A stretch of DNA of 64,000 nucleotides from Petaurus breviceps papuanus (lineage: Eukaryota > Chordata > Mammalia > Diprotodontia > Petauridae): NCBI GenBank assembly GCA_028583685.1, contig JAMXIF010000032.1:8144756-8208755 (forward strand), written 5' to 3'. A program made the position numbers and the translations under genes. Each line of letters begins with the position of its first letter. Position 1 is the first letter of the stretch. Positions 14,284 to 27,359 of the stretch are shown here, one piece after another. The notes under the pieces were generated by a model, which was given only the letters and a program-made list of their open reading frames with translations, did no database searches and had not been told where the DNA came from.

Positions 14284-15390
14284 ATTTGTACCTCTTTCCA
14301 GAAAGGATTTCTCTCATTCTTTTCATCATTCATCCTCCCTTTCTCTCTACTCTAAACCCGCATTCTCTGATTCATGACTCCTATAATTATCTGGTCTCTC
14401 TTTTCTCTGTATTCCTCATGCAATCAAAGCTTCCAAGGTATCCATTCTACTACACTCTCACCTCTAGGTAATATCTGTTACTACCTTGTAGAGCTTGCCC
14501 TGTGGATTCCCTTTTTCCATTGTGCCTCACTACCAGAACAATGCCAATTATTTCAGGTGTCAAAGAGGACAATGCCCCATTATAAGACTCCACCAAATTC
14601 CTGAATATGAAGCCCACCACTAATCTATACCCTCCTTTGGTTACCTTTTTTACATATTTCCCTCAAAATCTCCTCAGTGGGTCCATGTTGTTCTACATCC
14701 TCAGGTGCCAGTTGCCTTCAGGAGTTCCAGCTCTCCTCAAGTCCCCGACGGTAGAACAAGCAGACTTTTCAAGCACTAAATTCTCCAGCACAAAGTCCCC
14801 ATCTCCCTTCATAAACCATCTCTCTTCACCTGTAGGAGCATTCATCAGTGGAACCCTCTCTGATCACCAAATAAAGGTCTCCTACCTTCCTTTTTCATCC
14901 TTCTCCCTGTGTAGGCTCTTCTCTTTCTGAGACCACAGGAGTCACCTTCATCTCATTGCTATCCCTCAGTTTGATCAGGATACATCATACATTCCTTTAT
15001 CCCCTTGCTTCCCTCTGCATCTTTCATGTACCCTCCCACATTATAGTGAAATCACAAAACAAAACAAAGAAACAAACAAAAAATAACATTTATTCACCTA
15101 TAGGCAGGGCATCACCAGGTTCTGTCCATGCTCCATCCCTTCCTCTTCACTGTTACTTCCACCAGACTTCCTCCTTTACCCTTGTCTCCTGCTATACAAT
15201 TAGAAAGAAGTTTTTCATTTGTTATCTCTGCTTTACTCTGGCTCTTGCTATTATTGGCAGCTACATTTATTCATTCCTGTTACATTTCTGTTGTTTATTC
15301 AAAAAGCAAATAATCCCTTCAGTTCTGGTTTTTCTTTATAAAAATGTTTCAAATGCTTCTTTAATGTTGAACATCATCTTTTTTACATGT
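14284..15390. other. Unassigned intergenic stretch
   Basis: Pyrimidine-rich on the plus strand, with short open frames that look random. It has no splice-flanked homology that I recognise and no terminal repeats. It may be repeat-derived. Confidence 0.4.
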
Positions 15391-15394
15391 ATGG

Positions 15395-16780
15395 TTAAGC
15401 TCAGATTTGCAGGGTAGGTCATTCTGAGCTTCATTGCTCTTTGGAACACATTATTCTATTCCCTCCTACATTTTTTGGTAGGTGCAGAATAGTCTAATGT
15501 TATTCAAATTTCTTTTCCTTTGTATTTGAAAGTCTTTCTCTGATCACTAGCAGAACTTGTTTCTGAAATGAATAGTTCAATTTAACCACTATGCCTTGAA
15601 GTTTGCAGCCTTGGGGTTTTTTTCTGAAAGTGTCTACGAATTCTTTCAAATAGTATATATCATTTTCTATGTTTAGAAGTTCTGGGCAGTTCTCTTTTGC
15701 TATTTCTTGCATAATGGTATTAAGGATTTTTGTCCTGTCTTTTCTTTTCTGGGAGAATTGCAATCCTTAGGTTGTCTGTATACATTCTGTCTTCAAGATC
15801 AGTATGTTTTGCTTGAATAATGAGCATATTATTATTTTTGCTTCTCTTCTTCTAAATTGTCCTTCACTTCTCTATATTTGCATTGCCAATTTATTGTATT
15901 CTCTTTTGTTTCTTTGATGAGATTTGCCATCATGGATTACAGTTTCTCTATTCTACCCATTACTTTTGCTAGTCAGGCCATAAATCCTATTCTTATTATT
16001 TTAATTTCTCTTTTGAATCACTCAAAAACATTGCATTGGGATTTCATGTTCTACTCTTATTCTACCAGGTCCTTTGTCTCATCAAGTGTTGGATCATTTC
16101 CTTCATTTTGTAGTAGTTATTCATAGATGCCAGAACATGTTTACTAGATTTGGAGGACCTATTTTCTTCTGTTTTTACTGTTGATCTATCTGTTTATGTT
16201 CAAGATCTCTGAATTTTCTTCTTCCTAAAATATTTGGTAGTTTCAGTCTTTCTTTTCCATTCATTTTCCTTATCACTCACTTTCTGACTCACTCCCCTCT
16301 GAATGTGGTTTCTCTGGGAGCTAGATCTCAAAGAATCTTACTTAGTCTCCTCCTATTCTGGGCAATTTATGGTCCACCAGCCTAGATCTCTATCCCAAAT
16401 GAATTTTTGGCTGTCAGAAATGGCCTCAGGTGGATTCTATGATTTATCCCTCAGGCTTAGTGGAGTGCTGCACAGCTGACTCCTGAGATCATGTCTTTAG
16501 TATCCTCACTGTCTCTGTTCCTTAGTTCTCTTTCCCAAAACCAGCAATTCAGAGCTTGGAAGCACTAGTGCTATGGTGTTGTGGCCACTGGTGGACTTTT
16601 GCTACTGAAGGGCTGCAGCTATGCTGGCTGGCTGTCATGACCCAAGCAAATTTCTGCAGCCTGAAGCCAGCATCACTCAGGAGAGAGGAAAGGAAACCAG
16701 GATGTAAGCTTATATCAGGTCCTTGAAGCTGCTAAATCAGCCTTGCTGATGGTAGTGTAGAAGGTAGAGGAGGAGTATTG
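15395..16780 (-). mobile_element. Diverged L1 ORF1-like relic
   Basis: On the minus strand 15500-15763 reads ILNTIMQEIAKENCPELL, then a stretch with FVDTFRKKPQ and QVLLVIRERL. This follows the order of the L1 ORF1 middle and C-terminal region ('NCPELL...RPTPRHIIVKF...KEKILRAARE'). The part to the right (15780-16130) is antisense to a Gln/Lys-rich coiled coil, and 16400-16750 resembles a GC-richer 5' UTR. It is older than, and distinct from, the two HAL1-like copies. Confidence 0.5.
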
Positions 16781-16924
16781 AGTAAAGTCAGGATTAGTGA
16801 GAGTTGGTTTATGGTTGTGTGTGGTAGGGGGGTGGTTAACTATAGTTTGGACCTGGAGACAGCTGAAATTGCTTTATCTTTTGCACGTAATTTCTGTTTT
16901 GGAGAAATTTGCTCACATGACGTG

Positions 16925-17095
16925 GAAGTTCAATAAGCATGTATTGTATGCTTACAATGTATGCACTATGTTAAGTGCTGTGGAAACAAATTTAAAAAGT
17001 AAAAAATACAAAAACATTTCTTGCCCTTAAGGTATATATTTTCTAATGGGAGATGAGGAATAACATGTAAATAGCTAGTTGTATATACAATCAGA
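16925..17095 (+). repeat. Family A repeat fragment
   Basis: 'caataagcatgtattgtatgc', 'actatgttaagtgctgtgg' and 'attttctaatgggagatgag' match the opening of the repeat seen at 24.3 and 41 kb. The rest of 16780-17556 shows nothing I recognise. Confidence 0.45.
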
Positions 17096-17569
17096 ATATA
17101 GTTTCATATATATGTACATGCAATATATAAAAAATGCCTAATGTTATATGTATTATTACACACCTATTGTTTCCCACTTGTACAAAGGACTTGAATTTAT
17201 CAAGGGCAATTAGGTATTCTCTTTCACTCTCTCCTTTACCACTTCAGTCTTTGCAGAAAGTGGCTCGAGTTTAAAAGGGGATGCTACAAAGCTTTTGTGA
17301 CCCCAAGCTCCCTTCCAAATGTAGTGGTTCCAGCAAGGAACTTCTTTGGCCAAGGTATATCAGTACTTTCTCAGAAATTTATATTATTAGGGAATTGCCC
17401 ATGGAGCTGAAAATTTAAAAGAGTTGCCTACAGTCAGGTAAGCATCAGAAGTGGAAGATGAATGTAGGTCTTCCTTTCTCTCAGGCCAGCTCCCAAACCA
17501 CTAGGTGTCTCTCAGTAATTCTATCAAAATTAAGGAGTGGATAGATGACCTTTGTTTCTATTTTTTAAT

Positions 17570-20466
17570 TAAAATTTTTTTTTCTTGATGTCTTTAATCC
17601 AATCGTTTTTTCCCTCTCTTTTTGTTATTTTTTTAGTTTACATCATTCATTTCCACAAGATTTTGAGTTACAAATTTTCTCCCCATTTGCCCCTACCCAC
17701 CACCCCAAAATAGCAATCCCACTGAATATCTCCTCCTCCAATCTGCTCTCTCCCATATCTTTCCCCATGCCCCCTCCAACTTTCCAGTAGGGCACGGTGG
17801 ACCTCTATGCCCCAGTGCCTGTATATCTTATTTCCCAGCTTCATGTAAAGTAATAGTAATAATAGTGTGTATATATAATTTTTTTAAACATTTGATTTTA
17901 AAAATTTGATTTCCAGATTCTTTCCCTTCCTCCCTTGTTACCCACCCTTACTGGAAAAATAAGCAATTCAACATAGGTTGTACATATGTAGCTAAGCAAA
18001 ACATTTCCATAGTGGATATATTATGAAAGACTGACTATATTTCCCTCCATCCTATCCCAACCCCAACTTGTTCAATTATCTACTTTGATCCCATCCCTTT
18101 TCAAAAGTGGGTGCTTCCAACTTCCCTCCCCCCAAGCCTGCCCTCCCTTCCATTATCCCCACTGTCATCCCCTTCCCCCCTACCCTCCTGTAGAGTGAGA
18201 TACCCTATTTAGTGTGTATGTCATTCCCTCCCTAAGCTGAATTCAATGAGAATAAGGTTGACTCATTACCTTTTACCTTCCTGTTCTTCCCCTCCATTGT
18301 AACAGTTTTCCCTTGCCTCTTCTATATGAGACAATCTACCCCATTCTGTCTCTCCCCATCTCCTCTCATTATATTCCTCTCTCACCTCTTAATTTCACCT
18401 TTTAAGTATCATCCCTTCCTATTCAATTGGTCCTGTGCCCTCTATGTATACCTGTACACATATATACACACATTCACATATGTATTCATATGCCCATATA
18501 CCCTGCTATATAGACATATAATATGTATGTATATATAAATATATGCACACACACACATTTCTATTCCCTTCAACTATTCTCATACTGAGAAGTTTCATAA
18601 GTTAGAATTATTATTTTTCCATGTAGGAATATAAATAGTTCAACTTTAATAAGTTCTTTATAATTTCTTTTCCCTGTTTATCTTCTCATGCTTCTCTTCC
18701 TTCTTGTATCTGAATGTCAAATTTCCTATTCAACTCTGGTTTTTTCATCAAGAATGCTTGAAAGTCCTCTATTCCACTGAATGACCATATTTTCCCCTGA
18801 AACATAATACTCAATTTTTTGGGGTAGGTGATTCTTGCTTTTAATCTCAGCTCCTTTGACCTCCAGAATGTCATATTCCAAGCCCTTCGATTCCTCAATG
18901 TAGAAGCTGCCAGATCCTGTGTTATCCTGATTGTGTTTCCATAGTATTCAAATTGTTTCTTCCTGGCTGCTTGTAATATTTTCTCCTTGATCTGGGAATT
19001 CTGGAACCTGGCTATACTATTCCTAGGAGTTTTCTTTTTGGCATCTTTTCCAGGAGGTAATTGGTGGATTCTTTGAACCTCTATTTTGCCCTCTGGTTCT
19101 AAAACATAAGCGCAATTTTCCTTGAGAATTTCTTGAAGGATGATTTCTAGGTTCTTTTTTGATCATGGCTTTCAGGTAGTCCAATAATTTTTAAATTATT
19201 TCTCCTGGATCTATTTTCCAGATCAATGGTTTTTCCAATGAAATATTTCACATTGCCCTTTATTTTTTCATTTGTTTGGATCTGTTTAATAATATCTTGA
19301 TTTCTCATAAAGTCGCTAGCTTCCATTTGCTCCAATCTAATTCTGAAGGTATGATTCTCTTCAGTGAGCTTTTGAGATTCATTTTCCATCTGGCAAATAT
19401 GGCTTTTTAAGGCATTCTTCTTCTCATTGCCTTTGAGCCTCTTTTGCCATCTGAGTTAGTCTATTTTTTAAGGTGTTATTTTCTTCAGTCAGGTTGTTGA
19501 CTCTCTTTTCATGATTTTCTTGAATCATCCTCATTTCTCTTCCCAATTTTTCCTCCACTTCTTTTATTTGGTTTTCAAAATCCTTCTTAAGCTCCTCTAT
19601 GGCCTATAACCAGTTCATATTTTTCTTGGAAGCTTTTGGTGCAGGAGTTCTTTCTGACTTTGTTGTCTTCCTTCTGTTCTGTGCTTTGATTCTTTTTGTC
19701 TCCAAAAAAGGAATCCAAAGTTGGATTGCTTGTGCTTGCTTTGCTTCCTTTGCTTGTTCATGTTGCCACTTAATTACTTGACTTGTGAGCCTTTTTCCAC
19801 AGTAGAACTCTGCTACCAGACAGGGGAGCTTTATCCTAATCTCTTGGGTTTGCACAAGCTGCTGGAGCTATTAGTTGGGTGCCCTCTCTGAAGCCTGAAC
19901 ACACTCTGGTACACTAGTCAAGCACCCCAGGACCTCCACCCTAGACAGCAATCCAGATGCAAGCAGGTTAGAGCAAGAGTGATTACCTCTCAGACTGGTT
20001 GCTTGGTTCCCCTACAATCTGCAGGCCAGGAGCTCTGAAGCACAGCCTGCCATGGAACCTCAGCTGCTTCTCACCCTGGGGACAAAGGCCAGATCGAACT
20101 CCTGAACTCCCTGGTACTGCAAAGTCTACACTGGCCTCTCACTTTGTCTTTGGCATCTGTGTGTTGATAATTCTAGAAACTGCCACAACTCCTGTTGATC
20201 TGAAGTCCCTCCAGCTATTGGCTGGTCTGGCCTCCCTGAGGCTAAAATCTTGGGCTCTTACACTCGGCTCCCAGACTGCTGAGCTGGCCCCTTCCTGCCA
20301 GCCTGCTGGGCTGTCTTCAATGGGAGGTTAGCTTCTCTCTGTCATTTTGTGAGTTCTGTAGCTCCAAAGTTTATTTAGAGTCATTTTTTACATAAATTGG
20401 AGGAGGTAGATGCAAAGCCATGAGGAAGTTCTGTTTCTACACCGCCATCTTGCTCTGTCCCCTGTA
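17570..20466 (-). mobile_element. HAL1-like element copy 2 (L1-derived, ORF1 only)
   Basis: About 2.9 kb, parallel to copy 1 along its whole length. The 5' end (right) includes the L1-type start GACAGAGCAAGATGGCGG (reverse of 20443-20460), so it has about 115 bp more 5' sequence than copy 1. ORF1 pieces are an N-terminal basic segment (QAKEAKQAQAIQLWIPFLET, 19604-19855), a coiled coil (QKLTEENHTFRIRLEQM) with the RRM start SRRNNLKIIGLPESHDQ (19147-19389), and the C-terminal domain (18686-18898). No ORF2 is present. The flanks share tctattttt(t)aat, a likely 12-13 bp duplication (17557-17569, 20467-20478). Frame breaks make it inactive. Confidence 0.85.
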
Positions 20467-20948
20467 TCTATTTTTAATGGGAAAAATATGTAAATTTCAC
20501 CCCTTGAAAAACTAATATGGAGACCTTTAAAATGAAAGGGTTGAATTACTTCTTAAGTTCCTTTAAGCTTTATTATCTAAGATCCAGTTTGTGAAACTGC
20601 CATTTTCGGGGGAGGCAAGCATGGTGTGAAGAGAGCAATTTTTCAATACATTTTTTTTCAAAATAGAATAAAAAAAGTGGTGAGTGGTTGGTGAAGCTGA
20701 TTTTCCAGTAATCTTTATTGGTAGATTACTATATTAGATAACCATTGGGTTGAAATCATGCATTTGAAAACTGGAAATTAGGCTGAGTTGTGAAGGACTG
20801 GATCAGATACTCGGATCTAGGTTCAATTTGTTGGGCCTATCATTATAGCTCAGATTCTGTCTTTGTTTGACTATGAGTCTGGGCTCCAGAGCAGTACAGG
20901 ATATGACTATCGACCCACCAATACCCATGGGAACACTTGAACTCCTTT

Positions 20949-21083
20949 TTTTTTGAAGCAACTGGAGTTAAATGACTTGCCAGGGGTCACATAGCTAGTA
21001 AATGTCTGAGGTCACATTTGAACTCCTGTCTTCATTACTCCAGGGCTAGTGTTCTATCCATTGCACCACCTAACTACCCCAGG
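20949..21083 (-). mobile_element. tRNA-derived SINE
   Basis: A minus-strand copy from the T run to the head 'ccaccacctaactacccc' (as 'gcaccacctaactacccc'), with the B-box region 'catttgaactcctgtctt'. It is more diverged than the other copies. Confidence 0.85.
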
Positions 21084-21263
21084 AACACATGAATTCTTGA
21101 CCACCTCTTCCAGTGTGTCAGTGGCAAGTAATACAAAGATAAAACAGGGGAACATGAAGGACTATTAAACCAACCCAGCTGAGCAACTGAAAACTTCCTA
21201 GACCCATCCTTAGCTATTTTTTTCCTAGTGTCTCACAGAAACAACCCCCCACCTCCACTCCCA

Positions 21264-21264
<1 letters not shown>

Positions 21265-21309
<45 letters not shown>
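21265..21309 (+). repeat. (CA)n microsatellite
   Basis: About 22 CA units following a CCA-rich stretch. Confidence 0.97.
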
Positions 21310-21310
<1 letters not shown>

Positions 21311-24108
21311 AAATTGTGACTTTCATAATTGATCAGACAATTTGTCATATCTATATCACCACTGATTGTATCAATAACCTGGTCTACTTCCTCTGATTTA
21401 CTAAGGTGCAGGTATACCCTCTGGGATTCATTTGCAGTACCTAGCCATCTTCCTAAACCATTATAGCCATTGATAGCTACACTATATTATATGAGAAAGA
21501 GATGTCATTTCAGAAGTGAAAAACAGATGGTGAACTAACTAGGAAGAGTGGGTAATTAGACAGGGAAAATTCAAGAATATGGAGAGTAACTTCAGTGAGT
21601 TTATATGCTATAAAAACCTGGGAAGAAAGTATAGATTCTATACTCTACGCAAGAGAATTATTCTTTTTCTTTCTTTTTTAGCTAACCTTTCCCCAAATTT
21701 TCCTAAATAATTTCCTAAAACTTCGTCTCAGCCCTGACCCTGGATAAAAGCCTGATGGTGTTTTTCTTTAGCTTTGATTAAAGAAAGTCCATGATTCAGA
21801 ATCTGACCATTCCTGGTAAAGCATGGTGACTCCAGATGGTTACTCTCCAGTCAACACTGGTTGTGAACTCAGGCATGAACTCTAAGAAAGAAAATGTTCC
21901 CCAGTAAGGGCCCACCCAGCATGATCTGCAGGCCTAGCTTGTAAAGGGAAAACTCAGGTTCAGACCTAGATACCCAAGGACAACAAAGGAGACCAGAAGG
22001 AAAATATTTAGTGTCTTGCAATCTATCACTAATGGTGGCCATTGTTTCTATGTTCCAAACAAGCTGTGTGCTTACTCAGCTCAGTAGGGGATTGCAGGGG
22101 GAAAGGGGGAGGGAAATTCTCACCATTTCTCGCTTGATGGATTTTGTGAATGATGTCAGTGCAATTCCTATTTAAAGTACATCATCCATGAAATAGAACA
22201 AAGTTGTTATGGACCAATCAATGTCTGCCTTTTTAAAGTTTGGGGGTTTTGTTTTTGTTTCCAAAACAGCTGATGCCATGAAAAAAAAGATTAATCTTAA
22301 ACTCTATTCTTGGCTAATGAGTCCATATTTATGTCCTGCTCCCTAGAAAAAGAGTTCATGGGGACAAGGGGATGTATCCTCTTCAGTTTTGTGCTAACTG
22401 CAAATTTGATAAGCCTTCTATCTATGCCTTTATTCAGTTTGGGGAAAGGGACTTACGAAAAGGAGTCAGCTAAATATTATAGTGTAATGGGGCATTATTA
22501 CTTGAAACACTTGGGAAATGAAATGACTAATCAAGGATAGTGATTATTCTTTTACAAGTCAGTCAGAGGAAATCTACACTCTCAAGCATGTGATTGTGAT
22601 AATCAAGCAAAGCAAAAGTGTCATCATTTCCCAGAGGTTTCTAGGTAACCACTTTGACCTGCCATTTTACCATGACAGTAGAAAAAAAAAAGAATTTTTA
22701 AAGCTACATTGAGGAAAAGAGTCAAGTCAAAGAAGGAATATGACCACAGCTCAGAGGTGGATAGTGTGACAATAATAGAGAAAGGAAAGAAGGTAGAACC
22801 ACTCAACTCTTATTTTGACTGTTTCCTTTGCCAAGGAGAATATTCTTTTCATTGGAAAGAACAGGACAAAAATTGTTTCTAGATAGCTGAAACACAAAAT
22901 AAGTTTTAAAGGAGACTGGCCAACAAGGACTCAGTTCTAGAAACATATACAGAGAACCCACGTGGATATTTAATGAGCCTGCTTTTGGAAGTTCATGAAG
23001 ACATGGAATAAAGGAGCTTGGCTCTCCCCTTCAGAGCACGCGCATGTATTTTCTGACTGTTTCCTATCTGTTTATTTTATAGTGTTTTTGATAGTCTGGT
23101 GAGTTGGAATTGAACATGTATAAAAAAGGCACTGACTGCTTGATTTAGTCTTCCTTTTTCCTGGTTGTATTTGGCTGAGGGGATAACAGCCTCTAGGTGG
23201 AGAGAAAGACCTCAAGACCTTTGTCTTTCTACCCAGGCTGCTGCCACATGACTTGTAAATGCATGACCAGGCTGACACTTCTGTTCTTGTTGGTTCTATT
23301 CTGACCTTGTCTTTGATGAAGAAGTATTGGAGATAAAATGAACTAGACTATGACTTAATGAAGGCTGGGGAGCCTCCAGAGGTCCAGTGATGGGATCCAT
23401 AGCAGAAACTGTTGTACCCACCACAGCTGAGCTGGATAATGTTCCAGTGCAGCCCTGAGGAATGATCTATAAGATCAAGCCCAGCAGTAAATTAACCTGG
23501 AAGCTGACATGCCAAGTCCTGCAGGACAGGAGTGACTCATCCAGTGGCTTTGTTGCATTTGGAGGTGAACTTGGGGGTGACAGAAGCTTTGTAGCAATCC
23601 CTTTATGTTTCAGTCCACTTTCCCCAGAGACTGAGGTGAGAAAGGAGAGAGTATAAGAGAACACCTAGCTGCCTCTCAATAAGTTCAGGTATTTACTTTG
23701 CACAAGTCAGAAAGTTGACAAATGACCTATATATAAAAGGTCCTAGCCAAAAAAAAAAAATTAGAATACAGTGAGATCAAGTACATTTCACAACTAAAAT
23801 TAGGGGGAGAACATTTAAACAAATGAGATAAATATAAAATAGATAATTTTTGTTATATTTAATTTAAAAGCTTTTGAATGAATAAAATCAATGAAAATTA
23901 GAAGAAAAATTGTACAGTAAATAAAGTATTTGCATCATGTATCACTGACAAAAGTTCAAGATCTAAAATATATAGATCATAGACACAAATATGTCACATA
24001 AGACACATTCCCCCAAAATTATTTATCTAAGGATATAAAACCATTTTCAAAAGAAAAATCGCAAACTCTGAGTGACCATATAAAACATATTGCAAACCAT
24101 TAGTATTA
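21310..24108. other. Unassigned intergenic stretch
   Basis: I find no repeat family, gene or RNA in this stretch. A short frame at 23462-23656 (MIYKIKPSSKLTWKLTCQVL...) has no family match that I know. The stretch lies about midway between TEKT5 and NUBP1 and could hold old regulatory DNA. Confidence 0.4.
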
Positions 24109-24122
24109 AGAGAGATACAAAT

Positions 24123-24289
24123 CTGGGGTGGCTAGGTGGTGCAGTGAGTAAGAGTCCCTGGAGTCAGAAGGACCCAGGATTGGTTCCGCCTCAGATACTT
24201 AACACACACACACACAAAAAAAACTGGCGTAACCTTGGACAAGTTACTTAAGCCCAATTGCTTTAAAAAAAAAAAAGAGAGAGAGAAAG
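24123..24289 (+). mobile_element. tRNA-derived SINE
   Basis: Head 'tggggtggctaggtggtgc', B-box region 'aggattggttccgcctcag', a short CA run, and an A/GA-rich tail. A perfect 14 bp duplication, agagagatacaaat, lies at 24109-24122 and 24290-24303. Confidence 0.94.
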
Positions 24290-24303
24290 AGAGAGATACA
24301 AAT

Positions 24304-24910
24304 AAACCAATCAACCAATGAGCATTTATTAAGTCCTTACAAAATTCCATGCACTGTGCTATGCACTGGAGCCACAAAGACAAAAATCAAAAATGTTTTA
24401 ATGTGAGGAGTTTAAGTGCTATTGGGGAAGCAGTATGTATATAAATAAGTACAGCAAAACAAAGAAATATTTTTTTAGGAGACAGTTAGTAGGTTGGGAG
24501 CAGAAGAAAGGGCCAAGAAAGGCTTCATGCAGAAGTTAGTGACTAAACTGAACTTTGAAGGTAACCAAGGGTTCTAAGAGGTATTGGTGAAAGGGGAGTG
24601 CATTCTGAATGACTGTCTGTGCAGCTGGAAATGGGAGATAGAATGGAGTGTATGATTAGTAGCAAGAATGCAATTTTGGAAGATCTGCAGGAATGCTGAA
24701 AAGTTAGGTTGGACTCAGGTTGTAAAGGACTTTAAATATCAAACAGAGGAATTTATATATGATCCTAGAAGCACTAGGGGGGCTGGAATTTATTGAGCAG
24801 GGTAAATCACACCTGGCTCGTGGAGCATGAACTGAAGAAGAGAAAGATTGAGGCAGGAAGTTCACTTAGGAGGCTAATGCAATAGCCCAGGTGAGAAGTG
24901 ATAAGGAAAT
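24304..24910 (+). repeat. Family A repeat, longest intergenic copy
   Basis: It starts with 'gagcatttattaagtcctta', then 'gcactgtgctatgcactgg', 'aggcttcatgcagaagtta', 'gtaaaggactttaaatatc', 'gaatttattgagcaggg' and 'gcaatagcccaggtgagaag'. The order matches 40975-41795. The repeated phrases describe one element of 0.6-0.8 kb whose family I cannot name securely. Confidence 0.6.
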
Positions 24911-25079
24911 AAACAAGATCTGCAGAGTGTTTTACATGTTTTGTCATCCCATTTGATCCTCACACCAACCCTATGAGATAAATACTGTTTTTGCCTCATC
25001 ATCAGGGATTTGATGTGGAAATGGTTTCCACATCATGTAGAAATGGTATTAAATCTGATCTGCTTGGTCCCAGAAGATC

Positions 25080-26140
25080 AATGGGTAGAAGTTGTAGATA
25101 TAAGGAAATATTTTCTAATAATCAAAGATATTCCAAAGTGGAATGGACTGCCTCAGAAGGTCATTAAGCTTGACTAATGGTCATTAAGCAAAGCTGGGTC
25201 ATTGGGGGGAATCTGTGGCCCCTGGATAACTTCCAGTTCTCAGATTGTAAAAACAGTACCAGATTGAAAACTCTACTGCATGGTAGCAGGACCAGTAAAC
25301 TTCACCACTTACAATAATTTTTATTTTGTTTTGTCAATTTTATAATAAAGAAATAAAGACACATAAAATCAATTGATCCACAAGTATTTTTAAGTGCCTA
25401 GCACTGTGTTAAGCACTGGGAATTTTTTTAAAAATTCAAAATAGTCCTTATCACCAGCAACCTAAGCCTCTCCTAATCTTTATGATTGTACAAAAATACT
25501 TTGTTTTACATAGTTCCCATTCCTTTTCTTTAAATTAATTAGCAAGTTTTTAGTGAATACCCCTATAGTGGTTTTCACTATGGGATCAGACCTGCACTAG
25601 ATTTTCTGTTGGATACAGAAAAAAATAGAAGATATAGTCCCTTCCTTCAAAGAGTTGACCATCTAATTGGGGAAATAAGACTAAGACACACGAAAATATT
25701 CAATGCTTCCCCCACCCCCAAGAGTCATTATAGACACAATTTAACACAATTATGGATCCATCTTCTAGGCATCATCTTCATTTTATTCTGCCTACTTTCC
25801 AGCTTCCACCCCCAACCAGAACTTAGACTCCCACTTCTGAGACCTTGAACTTCTGATTTCTCTGAGTAGAGAGTTAGCACCAGAAGACCCTGGTGGTGCT
25901 GTAGCTTCAGAGGTGTGAGTCTCCTCTCCACAGTGTGACCTAGCTATGAATGTTCCTCATGTTTGAGCCTCTTATTAAGCTTTAATTCATTAAGAAATAC
26001 AAAGACTAAAGAGGGATTAAATAATTATAAAGGATTTGAATAAAAGAATAAAAATCCAGTATAGACAGAAAAGGTAGATAAGTAATGCAGAGAATGAGGG
26101 AAAAGATTTTTTTAATAAGGTATGAAAATGATATTTTAAC
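25080..26140. other. Intergenic stretch with weak repeat traces
   Basis: 25365-25450 ('aagtgcctagcactgtgtta') looks like another fragment of the 'tgtgccaggcactg' type. Otherwise nothing I can name. Confidence 0.4.
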
Positions 26141-26144
26141 AACT

Positions 26145-26770
26145 AACAAACAAAACAAAACTTAACTGATAGGGGGAAATAGGAGGAATTAAATAATTAG
26201 AAAAAAGTAAGCTTGAAAAGCAAGTAATAAGTAAAGCTCCAAACCTAGGGAAAGGGGTACCAAACTAGAAGGAAGAAAGAGTTGAGAATAAGGGAAAGAG
26301 CTAATAGGAATCAAAAATAACTGGGAAAAGTTACTGCTGTGTTTGGAAGAGGAAAAAATCCTAATTTGAAAGGAAAAAAATATTAGGGAAAAAATAGAGA
26401 ACTCTAATAAATTCAAATGCAAATAGACTAAACAATCCAATAAAATGAAAAAGAGTGGCAGACTGGACAGGAAAACAAAATCCCACAATGTGTTGCTTAC
26501 AAGAAATACATTTAAAAGAAAATACATACTTATAATAAAAATGAGAGACTGGGGAAAAAAGTTACTATGCAAAAAAATAGGAGTTGCAATCATGCTATCA
26601 AACAAAGCAAAAACAAGCATTCAAATAAAAATGGAATACAAAGAAAACTACATTGTGCTGAAACAAAGTCAACAAGCTAATGTCAATATTAAACTATGCA
26701 CCAAATGTCTTAGTATCTAAATTCATAAAGGAAGCATTTACTCTACTATAAAATATAATAGTTTGCCCAT
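26145..26770 (+). mobile_element. L1 ORF2 relic (endonuclease region)
   Basis: It aligns by eye with 10840-11200 and 11462-11590: 'caaatagactaaacaatcc', 'aatgtgttgcttacaagaaa', then the frame KKIGVAIMLSNKAKTSIQIK, which matches the L1 'KKAGVAILVSDKTDFKP' endonuclease segment. Stops are frequent. It is old and fragmentary. Confidence 0.7.
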
Positions 26771-27359
26771 AAATCTAGGTTATACTCTCACTAATGCATA
26801 TTGTCCATGAGAAAGAGTAGGCACAAATGGAAATTCTACAGGCAATTACCGACTCTTGACTGCAGGTTATGATGTCCCTGGTCCCTTAAGCAGCTATACT
26901 ACACAAAGCCTCTCCCCTCCAAGCATTTCCTTTCCTGGTCCTCTCTTGATCAGTAAAGCTAGACTTCTGTTCTTAAGCCAACGAAGCAATGACAAGTTTT
27001 TAAAGTTTAACATGACACTGAGAAAAATGATGTACTCTTCCATCAAAATATGTCGACATTGGCCTTATTCAGTAAAAAGCATTTCCCTTAAGCCAGATAA
27101 TGAACAGTTCTTCAGGTTGACTGACTCTGTGCAATGCAGACAAACCCAGCTAGCTTTTCAGTCAATGGATTCCACTTTCTCCACTCAGCTTCTAGTAAGG
27201 CAAGTCTCCTCTACAACAGGTGCAACACACAGCAAACCAGATACAAAGCCTGCCTTTGCTCCTTTATTTTTCCCTCTCAAACCGTAGAAGGCAGTAGAAA
27301 GCAGACACCCCTGGAAAGTTTCTTTTTTTTCTCAGGCGGTAGATATAATTAGAGAGCAA

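Noticed and set aside
23462-23664. Overlapping frames of about 65 codons on both strands
   Set aside because: The plus frame looked faintly protein-like (GFVAFGGELGGDRSFVAIPL), but I could match it to no family and the frame upstream has stops.
26856-27287. 143-codon plus-strand open frame in the intergenic region
   Set aside because: Its composition is Ser/Thr/Pro-rich without any known domain, it has no splice context and it runs into a repeat. Likely chance.
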